64,000 nucleotides of DNA from Cellulomonas aerilata (GTDB lineage: Bacteria; Actinomycetota; Actinomycetes; Actinomycetales; Cellulomonadaceae), in the NCBI RefSeq assembly GCF_007991755.1, contig NZ_BJYY01000012.1, positions 62,001 through 126,000 of the forward strand, read 5' to 3'. The translations under genes were made by a program, and so were the position numbers. Below are positions 27,148 to 35,468 of the stretch, piece after piece. How positions within the stretch are numbered: the first letter of the stretch is position 1; the number at the start of each line of letters is the position of its first letter. Under the pieces are notes generated by a model. The model searched no databases. It was given only the letters and a program-made list of their open reading frames with translations, and was not told where the DNA came from.

Positions 27148-27185
27148 GTAACACCACGGAAACACCCGGTACACGGCAGGGAAAC
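27148..27185 (+). promoter_or_regulatory. GlnR-type operator upstream of glnA
   Basis: The sequence reads GTAAC-N6-GAAAC-N6-TACAC-N6-GAAAC. This has the spacing of the actinobacterial GlnR box (gTnAc-n6-GaAAc, repeated every 22 bp); three of the four half-sites are good and the third is degenerate. It lies just upstream of a TAGCCT -10, so it probably acts on the glnA promoter. Confidence 0.75.
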
Positions 27186-27195
27186 CCCTTCCTCC

Positions 27196-27201
27196 TAGCC
27201 T
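27196..27201 (+). promoter_or_regulatory. -10 element of glnA
   Basis: TAGCCT lies about 44 nt before the glnA ATG. The resulting leader of about 38 nt contains GAGGAG, so glnA is translated with a Shine-Dalgarno sequence, unlike many neighbours. Confidence 0.55.
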
Positions 27202-27245
27202 CACGTGAGCGCCTGTACCGGGCACACCCAACCGAGGAGCAGCGG

Positions 27246-28670
27246 ATGTTCAGCAATGCCGAGGAAGTCCTGGCCTACATCAGGGACCAGGACGTCAAGT
27301 TCGTCGACGTCCGGTTCTGCGACCTGCCGGGCACCATGCAGCACTTCAACGTGCCTGCCCAGTCCCTCGACGCGGACTTCTTCACCGACGGCCAGATGTT
27401 CGACGGCTCGTCGATCCGCGGGTTCCAGGCGATCCACGAGTCGGACATGAAGCTCGTCCCGGACGTCTCGACGGCCTACGTCGACCCCTTCCGGACGCAG
27501 AAGACGCTCAACATCAACTTCCACATCGTCGACCCGTACACCGACGAGCCGTACAGCCGCGACCCGCGCCAGGTCGCCGCCAAGGCCGAGGCGTACCTGC
27601 GCTCGACCGGCATCGCGGACACCGCGCTCTTCGCGCCGGAGGCCGAGTTCTACATCTTCGACGACGTGCGCTTCGAGACGAAGTCCAACAGCGCCTCGTA
27701 CTTCCTGGACTCGATCGAGGGCGCCTGGAACACCAACCGGGTCGAGGAGGGCGGCAACCTCGGTCACAAGACGCCCTACAAGGGCGGGTACTTCCCGGTC
27801 CCCCCGGTCGACCACTTCGCGGACCTGCGCGACCTCATCTGCCTGGAGCTCGACGCGCTCGGCCTGCAGGTCGAGCGCTCGCACCACGAGGTCGGCACCG
27901 GCGGCCAGGCGGAGATCAACTACCGCTTCGACGAGCTGGGCAAGTCGGCCGACAAGGTCATGCTGTTCAAGTACGTCGTCAAGAGCGTCGCCCACCAGGC
28001 CGGCCGCACCGCCACGTTCATGCCGAAGCCGCTCTTCGGTGACAACGGCTCGGGCATGCACGTGCACCAGTCGCTGTGGAAGGACGGCAAGCCGCTGTTC
28101 TTCGACGAGAAGGGCTACGGCGGGCTGTCGGACCTGGCGCGCTGGTACATCGGCGGGCTGCTCAAGCACGCGCCGTCGCTGCTGGCGTTCACGAACCCGA
28201 CGGTGAACTCCTACCACCGCCTGGTCCCCGGCTTCGAGGCCCCGGTCAACCTGGTCTACTCGGCCCGCAACCGCTCCGCGTGCATCCGCATCCCGGTCAC
28301 CGGCTCGAACCCCAAGGCCAAGCGCATCGAGTTCCGCGTGCCGGACCCGTCGTCCAACCCGTACCTCGCGTTCGCGGCGATGCTCATGGCCGGCCTGGAC
28401 GGCATCCAGAACCGCATCGAGCCGCCGGAGCCGGTCGACAAGGACCTCTACGAGCTGCCGCCCGAGGAGCACGCGCAGATCCAGCAGGTGCCCGGCACCC
28501 TGGCCGAGGTGCTCGACAACCTCGAGGCGGACCACGACTACCTGACGGCCGGTGGCGTCTTCACCCCCGACCTCATCCAGACGTGGATCGACTACAAGCG
28601 CGCCCACGAGGTCGACCCGATCCGGCTGCGGCCGCACCCGCACGAGTTCGAGCTCTACTACGACTGCTGA
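27246..28670 (+). CDS. glnA: Glutamine synthetase type I (adenylylatable)
   Basis: GlnA makes glutamine from glutamate, ammonia and ATP. The 474-residue protein has the GS signatures: FDGSSIRGF near residue 51, the metal-binding EAEFYIFD and [30 protein letters not shown], and the C-terminal [11 protein letters not shown], whose tyrosine (about 404) is the adenylylation site acted on by GlnE. It therefore belongs to the GSI-beta, GlnE-regulated type. The GlnR-type operator upstream suggests nitrogen-dependent transcription. GAGGAG precedes the ATG, and a 16-bp perfect hairpin follows the gene. Confidence 0.97.
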   Translation: MFSNAEEVLAYIRDQDVKFVDVRFCDLPGTMQHFNVPAQSLDADFFTDGQMFDGSSIRGFQAIHESDMKLVPDVSTAYVDPFRTQKTLNINFHIVDPYTDEPYSRDPRQVAAKAEAYLRSTGIADTALFAPEAEFYIFDDVRFETKSNSASYFLDSIEGAWNTNRVEEGGNLGHKTPYKGGYFPVPPVDHFADLRDLICLELDALGLQVERSHHEVGTGGQAEINYRFDELGKSADKVMLFKYVVKSVAHQAGRTATFMPKPLFGDNGSGMHVHQSLWKDGKPLFFDEKGYGGLSDLARWYIGGLLKHAPSLLAFTNPTVNSYHRLVPGFEAPVNLVYSARNRSACIRIPVTGSNPKAKRIEFRVPDPSSNPYLAFAAMLMAGLDGIQNRIEPPEPVDKDLYELPPEEHAQIQQVPGTLAEVLDNLEADHDYLTAGGVFTPDLIQTWIDYKRAHEVDPIRLRPHPHEFELYYDC

Positions 28671-28711
28671 GCACCCCGGCGGCCACGTGCCGCCGCCGGT
28701 CGCCGGTACCT

Positions 28712-28748
28712 CCGCACCCCGGTCGCCCCTGTGGCGACCGGGGTGCGG
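28712..28748. terminator. Perfect hairpin between convergent glnA and AI-2E-type gene
   Basis: Sixteen-base perfect arms (28712-28727 and 28733-28748) with a five-base loop can stop transcription from both sides. Confidence 0.87.
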
Positions 28749-28781
28749 TCGTCCGGGGGCGACGGCGCAGCCGCCGCGCGG

Positions 28782-29963
28782 TCAGCCGACGGGTGGGAGC
28801 GCGGTGGCGCCCCTCGACTCGTCGGACGCGACGGGCTTCTCGGCCGGGGCGTCGTCGTCCTCCAGGCTCAGCTCGGGGAGCAGCTCGTACCGCGTGCGGT
28901 ACAGGTCGAGCAGGGACAGCAGCATCGCGACCACCGGGATGGCCAGCAGCGCGCCGGCGATCCCGAACATGGCGGTGCCGAGGATCACCGACCCGAAGCT
29001 CACCGCCGGGTGCACGTTCACCGCGCGCGCGCTGATGCGCGGCTCGATCGTCAGGTTCTCCACCTGCTGGTAGACGACGCCCCAGGCCAGGACCATGACC
29101 CCGAGCCACGGGTTCGGGCTCAGGAGCCCGACCAGCACCGGCAGCACGATGGAGATGTACGTCCCGATCGCCGGGACGAACTGGGCCACGAGCCCGGTCC
29201 ACAGCGCCAGGGCCAGCCACGACGGCAGGCCGATGACGAGGAAGACCACGCCACTGGCGGTGGCGTTGACGGCGGCGAGGATCACCCGTGCGCTGACGTA
29301 GCGACCGGTCTTCTCGGCCGTGGTGTCCCACACGACGACCGTCGTCTCCTGCACCCGGGTCGGGAACAGCGACGCGATCCACCGGCGCAGCCGGGGGCCG
29401 TCCGCGGACAGGTAGAACAGCAGCAGCGCGAAGACGAAGAACGTCGCGACGGCGCCGGCGATCGAGCCGAGCACCACGAGCACCCCGCCCGCCAGCTGCC
29501 CGGCGACCCCCGCGGCACGCTCCGGCGACAGGTCGATGTTGGCCAGCACGTCGTCCAGCGTGTAGTCGGTCCCGAGCCGTCCGTTGACCCAGGCCAGTCC
29601 GTCCCGCGCGAGGCTCGGCACGCTCTCGACCAGGGCGGTGACCTGCTCGACGATGAGGCCGCCGAACAGCGCGAAGAACAGGACGAGGAACGCGACCACG
29701 CCGGCCATCACGACGCCGGTCGCCGCACCGCGCGGCATGTGCCGCGCCAGGCGGGAGACGGCCGGCTCCATGGCCAGGGACGCGAACCACGCCATGACCA
29801 CGGTGAAGATCAGCGAGCTGCCCTGCTCGAGCACGAACCGCACGACCATCACGAGCGCGATCAGGGCGATGACCACCAGCCCGATCCGCCAGACGTTCCC
29901 CGGGTCCAGCAGCATCCGGGTTCCCAGGTCGGCCCGGGTGGTCCTGCGCTCGTTCGCCCGCAC
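28782..29963 (-). CDS. AI-2E family transporter (PerM type)
   Basis: The 393-residue protein has about eight hydrophobic helices in the AI-2E/PerM arrangement: two N-terminal helix pairs, a soluble loop (about 105-160), and the conserved C-terminal half with VAQFVPAIGTYISIVLPVLVG and ENLTIEPRISARAVNVHP. The C-terminal 40 residues are acidic and polar. Family members export autoinducer-2 or act as sodium/proton antiporters; the substrate cannot be told from sequence. GGAGG precedes the GTG start. Confidence 0.9.
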   Translation of the reverse strand: MRANERRTTRADLGTRMLLDPGNVWRIGLVVIALIALVMVVRFVLEQGSSLIFTVVMAWFASLAMEPAVSRLARHMPRGAATGVVMAGVVAFLVLFFALFGGLIVEQVTALVESVPSLARDGLAWVNGRLGTDYTLDDVLANIDLSPERAAGVAGQLAGGVLVVLGSIAGAVATFFVFALLLFYLSADGPRLRRWIASLFPTRVQETTVVVWDTTAEKTGRYVSARVILAAVNATASGVVFLVIGLPSWLALALWTGLVAQFVPAIGTYISIVLPVLVGLLSPNPWLGVMVLAWGVVYQQVENLTIEPRISARAVNVHPAVSFGSVILGTAMFGIAGALLAIPVVAMLLSLLDLYRTRYELLPELSLEDDDAPAEKPVASDESRGATALPPVG

Positions 29964-30087
29964 GTCGCCTCCTCCTCGTGCCCCGTCGCCGTCCGACGGG
30001 GTGCCGCGGCCCGAGTGTCGCGCGCCCGCCGCCCAGCCTGCCGCACCCGCCCGACCGGTGGGCGGCCGGGGGGTGCGGTGTCGGCGG

Positions 30088-31728
30088 TCAGTACGTGAAG
30101 CGACCCACGCTGGTCCGCAGCCCGGTGGACAGCTGGGCCAGCTCGGTGACCGCCTGGCCCATCTGGCCGAGCACCTGCGCCGAGGTCGCCGCCGACGACG
30201 CGACGCCGGAGATGTTGACCGCGATGTCCCCCGAGCCGGTGGCCGCCTCCGTGACGCCGCGCGACATCTCGTTGGTCGTGGCCGTCTGCTCCTCCACCGC
30301 CGACGCGATGGTCATCTGGTAGTCGTTGATCGACGCCACGATCGCCGAGATCGCGGCGATCTCGGTCGCTGCGCTGGCGGAGTCCACCTGGATGGCTTCC
30401 ACCCGGCGGGCGATGTCGCCGGTCGCCCGGGCGGTCTCCTGCGCCAGCTCCTTGACCTCGCCGGCCACGACGGCGAAGCCCTTGCCGGCCTCACCGGCCC
30501 GCGCGGCCTCGATCGTCGCGTTGAGGGCCAGCAGGTTCGTCTGCTCCGCGATGGAGTTGATGACCTTGACGACGTTGCCGATCTCCTGGGAGGACGCCGC
30601 CAGCTTGGCCACCGTCTGGTTGGTGGACGCGGCGACACCGGTCGCCTCGTGGGCGACGCGGGCGGCCTCGTTCGCGTTCTGCGCGATCTCGCGGATCGAG
30701 CTGCCCATCTCCTCGGCGCCGGCGGAGACCGCGGACACGCTGCGGGAGATCTCCTCGGACGCGGACGCCACGACCCCGGCCTGCGCCGACGTCTCCTCCG
30801 ACGCCGCCGCCACCTGGGACGACGACGCGGACAGCTCCACGGCCGCCGACGCGACGGTCTCGGCCGTCTCGTGGACCTCCCCCACCAGCGCCCGCAGGGC
30901 GTCCTGCGCGGTGCCGAGCGAGCGGGCCATCGCCCCGATCTCGTCGCGCGACGTCACGTCCGCGGCGACGGTCAGGTCGCCGTCCGCCAGGGCCCGCAGG
31001 GACCGGTCCACCGAGCGCACGCCGCGCAGCACCGAGCGCGACAGGGTCAGGGCGAGCACGACGACGGTCGCGGCGGCCAGCCCGATCACCACCAGGAGCG
31101 CGGTGAGGGCGCGCGCGGCCGTGGCGTCCGTGGCCTGCTGCGCCTCCTCGACCCGGTGGTCCACCGAGTCGAGCAGCGTGGCGGTGTCGTCGAGGATGTC
31201 GAAGTAGACGGCGTACAGGTCGCCGACGATGAGCTCGTCGGCCTGGGTCGTGGTCTCGGCGGTGTCCTGCGCGTAGAGGGCCACCACCTGGTCGTCGCCG
31301 GCGAAGAAGGCGTCCCACCCGTCGAGGATCTCCTCGTAGACGGCGTGCTCCGTCTCGTCCATCACGTCGGTGGGCGCCGTGGTCAGCGTCTCGCGCAGCC
31401 GGTCCGCGACGTCCAGGTAGCCGGCCCGGTTCGCGTTCTCGGGGTCGACGGCGACGGTCGGCCCGGCCTTGCGGGCGTCCCAGGCGTAGGCCGTCTGCCA
31501 GCCGCTGACGTCGGCGTTGAAGTACTTCATCTCCTGCGTCCACGACCGCAGGGCCTGCAGGTCGTCGATCTCCTGGGCGGACCGCTGCAGCGTCCCCATG
31601 GTGCTGACCGCGAAGAGCCCCACACCGACCGACGCCGCCACACCGATCCCGCCCAGGGCGAGGATCTTGCCCCGCAGGCCCACGCGTGGGCGGGTCCGGC
31701 CTTCGGCGGGCATGGCTTCGGTGGGCAT
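30088..31728 (-). CDS. Methyl-accepting chemotaxis protein
   Basis: The 546-residue receptor has an N-terminal membrane helix (about 24-46), a four-helix-bundle-like sensor region (about 47-200), a second helix (about 205-230), a HAMP domain (about 231-285) and the signalling hairpin. The hairpin tip [22 protein letters not shown], which binds CheA/CheW, is intact. It ends in FTY, like the second receptor in this window, with which it shares nearly all of its signalling domain but little of its sensor. GAGGAG precedes the ATG. An FliA-like promoter lies about 75 bp upstream. No other chemotaxis genes are in the window. Confidence 0.95.
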   Translation of the reverse strand: MPTEAMPAEGRTRPRVGLRGKILALGGIGVAASVGVGLFAVSTMGTLQRSAQEIDDLQALRSWTQEMKYFNADVSGWQTAYAWDARKAGPTVAVDPENANRAGYLDVADRLRETLTTAPTDVMDETEHAVYEEILDGWDAFFAGDDQVVALYAQDTAETTTQADELIVGDLYAVYFDILDDTATLLDSVDHRVEEAQQATDATAARALTALLVVIGLAAATVVVLALTLSRSVLRGVRSVDRSLRALADGDLTVAADVTSRDEIGAMARSLGTAQDALRALVGEVHETAETVASAAVELSASSSQVAAASEETSAQAGVVASASEEISRSVSAVSAGAEEMGSSIREIAQNANEAARVAHEATGVAASTNQTVAKLAASSQEIGNVVKVINSIAEQTNLLALNATIEAARAGEAGKGFAVVAGEVKELAQETARATGDIARRVEAIQVDSASAATEIAAISAIVASINDYQMTIASAVEEQTATTNEMSRGVTEAATGSGDIAVNISGVASSAATSAQVLGQMGQAVTELAQLSTGLRTSVGRFTY

Positions 31729-31805
31729 CGCGACTCCTCGTGCGCAGGTGCGGCGTCACAGGGACACCGGGGGGCGTGACGGTCCGTCACCGCTCCTGCC
31801 CTCCG

Positions 31806-31830
31806 ATCGGCGCCGCCGCGCACGCTGTGA
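31806..31830 (-). promoter_or_regulatory. FliA (sigma-28)-like promoter of the first chemotaxis receptor
   Basis: TCACAGCG-N11-GCCGAT has the spacing of the sigma-28 consensus (TAAAGTTT-N11-GCCGATAA) with a perfect GCCGAT. The same element with identical spacing precedes the other receptor at 53922. Confidence 0.7.
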
Positions 31831-31880
31831 GGCGTTCGTCGCGGCTCGCCCACCCGTGCCGGCCCGCGACGGGCCGGGGC

Positions 31881-32417
31881 TCAGCCCACGGCCAGGTAGT
31901 CCGCCGGGACGACGTCGGTCAGCCACACCCCGTTGCCGGCCAGGAAGAAGACGTGCCCGTCCGCGGCCATCCGCCCCGCGTCCACGCGCAGCACCACCGG
32001 GCGGCCCCGGCGGCCACCGACCCGGACCGCGGTCGCCACGTCGTGCGACAGGTGGACGTGGTGACGCGACCCCCGGAGCAGGCCGCCGGCCAGGATCGCC
32101 CGGACGTTCCGCTCGGGCGTGCCGTGGAACAGCACGTCCGGCGGGGTGGCCGGCTCCAGGCTTAGCGACACGACGACGCTGTGCCCCTGGTACGCCCGGA
32201 TCCGGTCGCCGACGACGTCGAGCTCGAACCGTCGCTTGTCCCCGCCGGTCACCACCGCGTCGAGCTCGGCGCGGCTCAGCGGCGTCCCGTGCGTGGCCAG
32301 GCCGTCCAGCAGCTCGGGGACGCCGACCCATCCGGCCGCGTCGAGCGTGACGCCGACCGAGCCCGGCGCGTGCCGCAGCACCCGTGACAGGCGCTTCGAC
32401 GTGCGGACGAGGTCCAC
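31881..32417 (-). CDS. kptA: RNA 2'-phosphotransferase, Tpt1/KptA family
   Basis: Tpt1 enzymes remove an internal 2'-phosphate from RNA using NAD+; in yeast this completes tRNA splicing. The 178-residue protein keeps the core residues: SRVLRHAP (Arg/His near 15-16), the GGDKRRFEL segment, DVLFHGT and HHVHLSHD with the NAD-contacting histidines, and the C-terminal GVWLTDVVP. Length matches bacterial members. Most bacteria lack a known 2'-phosphate substrate, so its role here is open; RNA-end ADP-ribosylation by some Tpt1 proteins has been reported. Start is GTG at 32417. A 31-residue peptide gene ends 24 bp upstream on the same strand. Confidence 0.93.
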   Translation of the reverse strand: MDLVRTSKRLSRVLRHAPGSVGVTLDAAGWVGVPELLDGLATHGTPLSRAELDAVVTGGDKRRFELDVVGDRIRAYQGHSVVVSLSLEPATPPDVLFHGTPERNVRAILAGGLLRGSRHHVHLSHDVATAVRVGGRRGRPVVLRVDAGRMAADGHVFFLAGNGVWLTDVVPADYLAVG

Positions 32418-32441
32418 CCGTCCATGGTGCCGCGGGAGACG

Positions 32442-32537
32442 TCAGAGGCGGACGCGGCGCGGGTTGCCGACCAGGATGCTCATCGGCTCGTCGCGGTCCT
32501 CGGTGGTCGCGGTCTGCTGGTCGCTCGTGATGTCCAT
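32442..32537 (-). CDS. 31-residue peptide gene upstream of kptA
   Basis: The frame encodes a polar, acidic first half (MDITSDQQTATTEDRDEP) and a second half MSILVGNPRRVRL with a basic end. All 31 sense codons end in G or C, the coding signature of this genome, and GAGGAA lies seven bases before the ATG. It lies 24 bp upstream of kptA on the same strand and is preceded by a gene-free 309 bp. I do not recognise the family. It could be a leader peptide for kptA, a modified-peptide precursor or a free small protein; the sequence alone does not decide. Confidence 0.6.
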   Translation of the reverse strand: MDITSDQQTATTEDRDEPMSILVGNPRRVRL

Positions 32538-32846
32538 GGGGTTCCTCGGTGTGCCTCGGCGGTGTCGAGTCGGGCCGGCTGGTCGACCCGGGAGGGTCCG
32601 GCCGTCGCGCCGGTGCCGCGCCCGGCGCCGGTCCGGCGCAGGTCCGTCGGCACGACGGCAGGTCACGAATGTCCCAGTTGCCCCGGTCCGTCGCCGCGTG
32701 GGAGCCCGCTTTTCGCCCACCCGGGCGAGGATCCGTCCACCGTCCGGGTGAGCAGCCGCCACCCGCACGGCGCAACCGGCTCGGCAGCCGTGCCGCCGGG
32801 CGCCGCACGGGTGGTCACCCGGCGCGACCGTTCCTACCCTCGGACG
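32538..32846. other. Intergenic region between the small peptide gene and the 119-residue membrane gene
   Basis: This 309-bp divergent gap holds the promoter of the membrane protein (TACCCT at 32835) and presumably that of the peptide/kptA pair, for which I see no clear -10. It contains scattered short inverted G+C-rich sequences but no gene that I can support. Confidence 0.6.
32835..32840 (+). promoter_or_regulatory. -10 element of the 119-residue membrane gene (leaderless)
   Basis: TACCCT lies 6 nt before the ATG at 32847. Confidence 0.6.
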
Positions 32847-33206
32847 ATGACGAAGCCCATCAGCCCGACCGCCCACGCCGCCCTCGACTACGGCCTCGGC
32901 GCGACCCTGCTCACCGCGCCGTACCTCCTGGGGCTCAGCCGCCGCGCGCGGGTGTTCTTCGGCGGGTTCGGCGCCCTCGCCGCCGTGGTGAACGCGTTCA
33001 CGGACACCCCGCTCAGCGTGCGCCCGGTCATCCCGCTCCAGACGCACCGCCTGATCGACCTGGCCACCGACCCCGCGTACCTGCTCGTGCCGGTGCTCTC
33101 CGGGATCGTCCGCGAGCGCCGCGCCCGGACGCTGTGGCTGGCGACGACGGCGCTGCTGGCGGCCAACGTCGCCCTCACCGACTGGGACGCGCCGACCGAG
33201 CGCTGA
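32847..33206 (+). CDS. Small membrane protein
   Basis: The 119-residue protein has about four hydrophobic helices with loops HAALDYG, SRRARV, DTPLSVRPVIPLQTH and RERRAR. The HAALDYGLGATLLTAPYLLG opening resembles small SPW-repeat-like membrane proteins of actinobacteria, but the defining SPW motif is not visible, so no family is assigned. It is leaderless and convergent with the DUF4406 gene across a short tandem repeat. Confidence 0.75.
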   Translation: MTKPISPTAHAALDYGLGATLLTAPYLLGLSRRARVFFGGFGALAAVVNAFTDTPLSVRPVIPLQTHRLIDLATDPAYLLVPVLSGIVRERRARTLWLATTALLAANVALTDWDAPTER

Positions 33207-33255
33207 CCGCGCATCCGCCGGTCGTCCGGCCCGGCCGTCGTCCGGCGGCCGGGCC

Positions 33256-33291
33256 GGTCGACCGGTCGGTCGACCGGTCGGTCGACCGGCC
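33256..33291. repeat. 12-bp tandem repeat between convergent genes
   Basis: GGTCGACC occurs at 33256, 33268 and 33280 with GGTC between copies, giving a 12-bp period. Each unit is palindromic and the region can form several hairpins. It lies in the convergent junction of the membrane gene and the DUF4406 gene. Confidence 0.85.
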
Positions 33292-33316
33292 GGCCGGCCG
33301 GTCGTCGGTCGGCGGG

Positions 33317-33709
33317 TCAGGCGCCGACCGGTGCCGCCTCGGGCACGTACCCGGGGACGTCCTCGACGCGGAACCAGACCGGCAGTCCGCGCTCGCGCGC
33401 GATCGCGACGTCCTGATCGGCGCCGACGGAGTCGCCGGGCAGCCGCAGGACGCCGTCGCAGTGCTGCAGGAGCCGCTCGGCGGTCGGGTACATGACCTCC
33501 GCGGCGAGGGGATCGGCGAGCCCGCGTGCGCCGGCGCTGCGCAGGACCGGCAGCGCGACCCACTCGCCGATCATCGGCACGTGGCCGCTGCGGAACACCG
33601 GCCACGCGGCCTCCTCCAGCCGTGCGAGGTTGCGAGCCAGGAGCTCGGGGTCGTCACCGGTCCCGGAACGGTAGGGGCCGGCGATCAGGATGAGCAGTGG
33701 AGTTGTCAT
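33317..33709 (-). CDS. DUF4406 protein, nucleoside deoxyribosyltransferase-like
   Basis: The 130-residue protein has the DUF4406 pattern: a start with LLILIAGPYRSG, a central HVPMIGEWVALP, and an end with CDGVLRLPGDSVGADQDVAIARERGLPV. This fold is related to nucleoside 2-deoxyribosyltransferases; the loop with the aspartate and GADQD is typical. The substrate is unknown. Its promoter shares a symmetric -10 with the divergent DeoR regulator, so it is a likely DeoR target. Translation starts 7 nt after TACGGT. Confidence 0.85.
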   Translation of the reverse strand: MTTPLLILIAGPYRSGTGDDPELLARNLARLEEAAWPVFRSGHVPMIGEWVALPVLRSAGARGLADPLAAEVMYPTAERLLQHCDGVLRLPGDSVGADQDVAIARERGLPVWFRVEDVPGYVPEAAPVGA

Positions 33710-33715
33710 GTCGGC

Positions 33716-33722
33716 TACCGTA
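33716..33722. promoter_or_regulatory. Symmetric -10 shared by the DeoR and DUF4406 promoters
   Basis: The 7-bp TACCGTA reads TACCGT on the plus strand (towards DeoR, 39 nt before its ATG) and TACGGT on the minus strand (towards DUF4406, 7 nt before its ATG). One A/T-framed site could therefore open in both directions. Confidence 0.6.
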
Positions 33723-33754
33723 GTGCGCAGGAACGTGCAAAAACAAGGAGCAAC

Positions 33755-34516
33755 ATGAAACTGGCTGCCCAGCGACGTGACCACCTGCTCGCCCTGCTGC
33801 GGGACCAGGGGCGCATCGTCGCGAAGGACGCCGCCGCAGAGCTCGGCATCTCGGAGGACAGCGTCCGCCGCGACCTGCGGGAGCTCGCCGCAGCCGGCCT
33901 GTGCCAGCGGGTGTACGGCGGCGCGCTGCCGGTCTCGCCCGCGGTGGCGGACTACGAGACCCGCGGGTCGGTCGCCGTCGACAGCAAGGCCCGCGTGGCG
34001 CGGACGGCCGCGGACCTGGTCCGGCCGGGCAGCACGGTGATCCTGGACGGCGGCACGACGGCGCTCGCGGTGGCCCGCGCGCTGCCCCGGGACCTGCACG
34101 CCACCGTGGTCACCCACAGCCCGACGGTCACCGTGGCGCTGGCCGACCACGTCGGCGTCGAGGTGCTCGTGCTGGGCGGTCGCCTGTTCCGGCACTCGAT
34201 GGTCACGTGCGGCGCCGCAGCGGCGGAGGCGGCGCAGGCGGTCAACGCCGACCTCTTCCTCCTCGGGGTGACCGGCGTGCACCACGAGGCCGGACTGACG
34301 ACCGGGGACGCCGACGAGGCGGCCATGAAGCGCACGCTGGCCGGGAGAGCGGCGGAGACCTACGTGCTCGGCAGCCGGGAGAAGCTCGGCACGGCCTCCC
34401 CCTACCGGGTGCTGCCCCTCGCCGAGGTCACCGCGGTGATCACCGACGCCGCGCCCGACGAGCCCGCCCGCCGGCGGCTGCAGGACGCGGGCGTCCCGCT
34501 GCTGTCCGCGTCCTGA
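33755..34516 (+). CDS. DeoR/GlpR family transcriptional regulator
   Basis: The 253-residue protein has the DeoR winged helix at the N-terminus (RRDHLLALLRDQGRIVAKDA, then LGISEDSVRRDLRELAAAGL at about 28-47, RVYGGAL at about 51-57) and a sugar-phosphate-sensing C-terminal domain with VDSKARVARTAADLV and ILDGGTTALAVARALP. Such proteins usually repress sugar or nucleoside genes and respond to a phosphosugar. AAGGAG lies before the ATG. It is divergent from the DUF4406 gene over a shared -10, so it may control that gene and itself; the SDR downstream is a further possible target. Confidence 0.92.
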   Translation: MKLAAQRRDHLLALLRDQGRIVAKDAAAELGISEDSVRRDLRELAAAGLCQRVYGGALPVSPAVADYETRGSVAVDSKARVARTAADLVRPGSTVILDGGTTALAVARALPRDLHATVVTHSPTVTVALADHVGVEVLVLGGRLFRHSMVTCGAAAAEAAQAVNADLFLLGVTGVHHEAGLTTGDADEAAMKRTLAGRAAETYVLGSREKLGTASPYRVLPLAEVTAVITDAAPDEPARRRLQDAGVPLLSAS

Positions 34517-34549
34517 CTGCCGCCGGGATGCCGAGCCGGGGACCCCCAC

Positions 34550-34555
34550 CTAGCC
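34550..34555 (+). promoter_or_regulatory. -10 element of the SDR gene
   Basis: TAGCCT gives a leader of about 43 nt that contains the GAGAGGAC ribosome site of the SDR gene at 34605. Confidence 0.5.
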
Positions 34556-34604
34556 TCGGTGTGGCCGTGGAGCGCACGACGGCCGCCGTCACGAGAGGAC
34601 TCCC

Positions 34605-35411
34605 ATGGACGACACGAGCACCATCCGACCGCTGGCCCTGGTGACCGGGGCGTCCAGCGGGATCGGCCTGGAGCTGGCGCGCGAGTTCGCCGAGAACGGG
34701 TTCGACCTGCTGGTGTGCGCCGAGGACGCGGGCATCGCCGTCGCCGCCGAGGCGCTGTCCGGCGCGACCGGGGCCGCCGTGCGCAGCGTCCGTGCGGACC
34801 TGGCGACGCGTGAGGGCGTCGACGAGCTCGTGCACGAGGTGACCGCCACCGGCCGGCCGCTCGACGCCCTCGCTCTGAACGCCGGCATCGCCAACGGCGG
34901 ACCGTTCCTGCAGACGCCGCTGGAGGACGACCTGCGGGTGATCAGCCTGGACGTCGTCTCGGTCGTCCACCTGTCCAAGCGCCTGCTGCCCGCGATGGTC
35001 GAGCGGGGTGCCGGGCGCGTGCTGGTGACGTCGTCGGTCGCGAGCACGATGCCGGGCCCGTACTACGCGACCTACGCGGCGTCGAAGTCGTTCGTGCAGT
35101 CGTTCGCCGAGGCCGTCCGGTACGAGCTGAAGGACACCGGCGTGACCGTCACGACCCTGCTGCCGGGCCCCACGGACACCGAGTTCTTCGAGGCCTCGCA
35201 CATGCAGGACACGCGCGTCGCGCAGGGCCCCAAGGACGACCCTGCCAAGGTCGCGCGCGAGGGCTTCGAAGGGCTGATGGCCGGCAAGGAGCAGGTGAAG
35301 GTCGCCTCGCTCAAGACCCGTGCCCAGACGCTCATGTCCCACGTCCTGCCGGAGAAGGCACAGCCCGGCACGCACGCCAGCATGACCAAGCCGCAGGACG
35401 CCGACGCCTGA
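34605..35411 (+). CDS. Short-chain dehydrogenase/reductase
   Basis: The 268-residue classical SDR has the cofactor motif TGASSGIG (about 14-21), NAGIANGG (about 90-97), the catalytic serine in VLVTSSVAS and YATYAASKS with Tyr-xxx-Lys (about 152-156). The C-terminus EKAQPGTHASMTKPQDADA is polar. The substrate is unknown; it resembles the broad group annotated as oxidoreductases with stress-linked distribution. GAGAGG precedes the ATG. DUF3072 follows 57 bp later and may be co-transcribed. Confidence 0.9.
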   Translation: MDDTSTIRPLALVTGASSGIGLELAREFAENGFDLLVCAEDAGIAVAAEALSGATGAAVRSVRADLATREGVDELVHEVTATGRPLDALALNAGIANGGPFLQTPLEDDLRVISLDVVSVVHLSKRLLPAMVERGAGRVLVTSSVASTMPGPYYATYAASKSFVQSFAEAVRYELKDTGVTVTTLLPGPTDTEFFEASHMQDTRVAQGPKDDPAKVAREGFEGLMAGKEQVKVASLKTRAQTLMSHVLPEKAQPGTHASMTKPQDADA

Positions 35412-35468
35412 GGCGCCGGCCCCGACCCGCCCCACGAACCACCGACCACGAACCACGGAGGAGACACC

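Noticed and set aside
33241-33310. GGTCGACC cluster considered as a plasmid or replication iteron
   Set aside because: There is no replication protein nearby, and the units are short and in a convergent gene junction like the other repeats.
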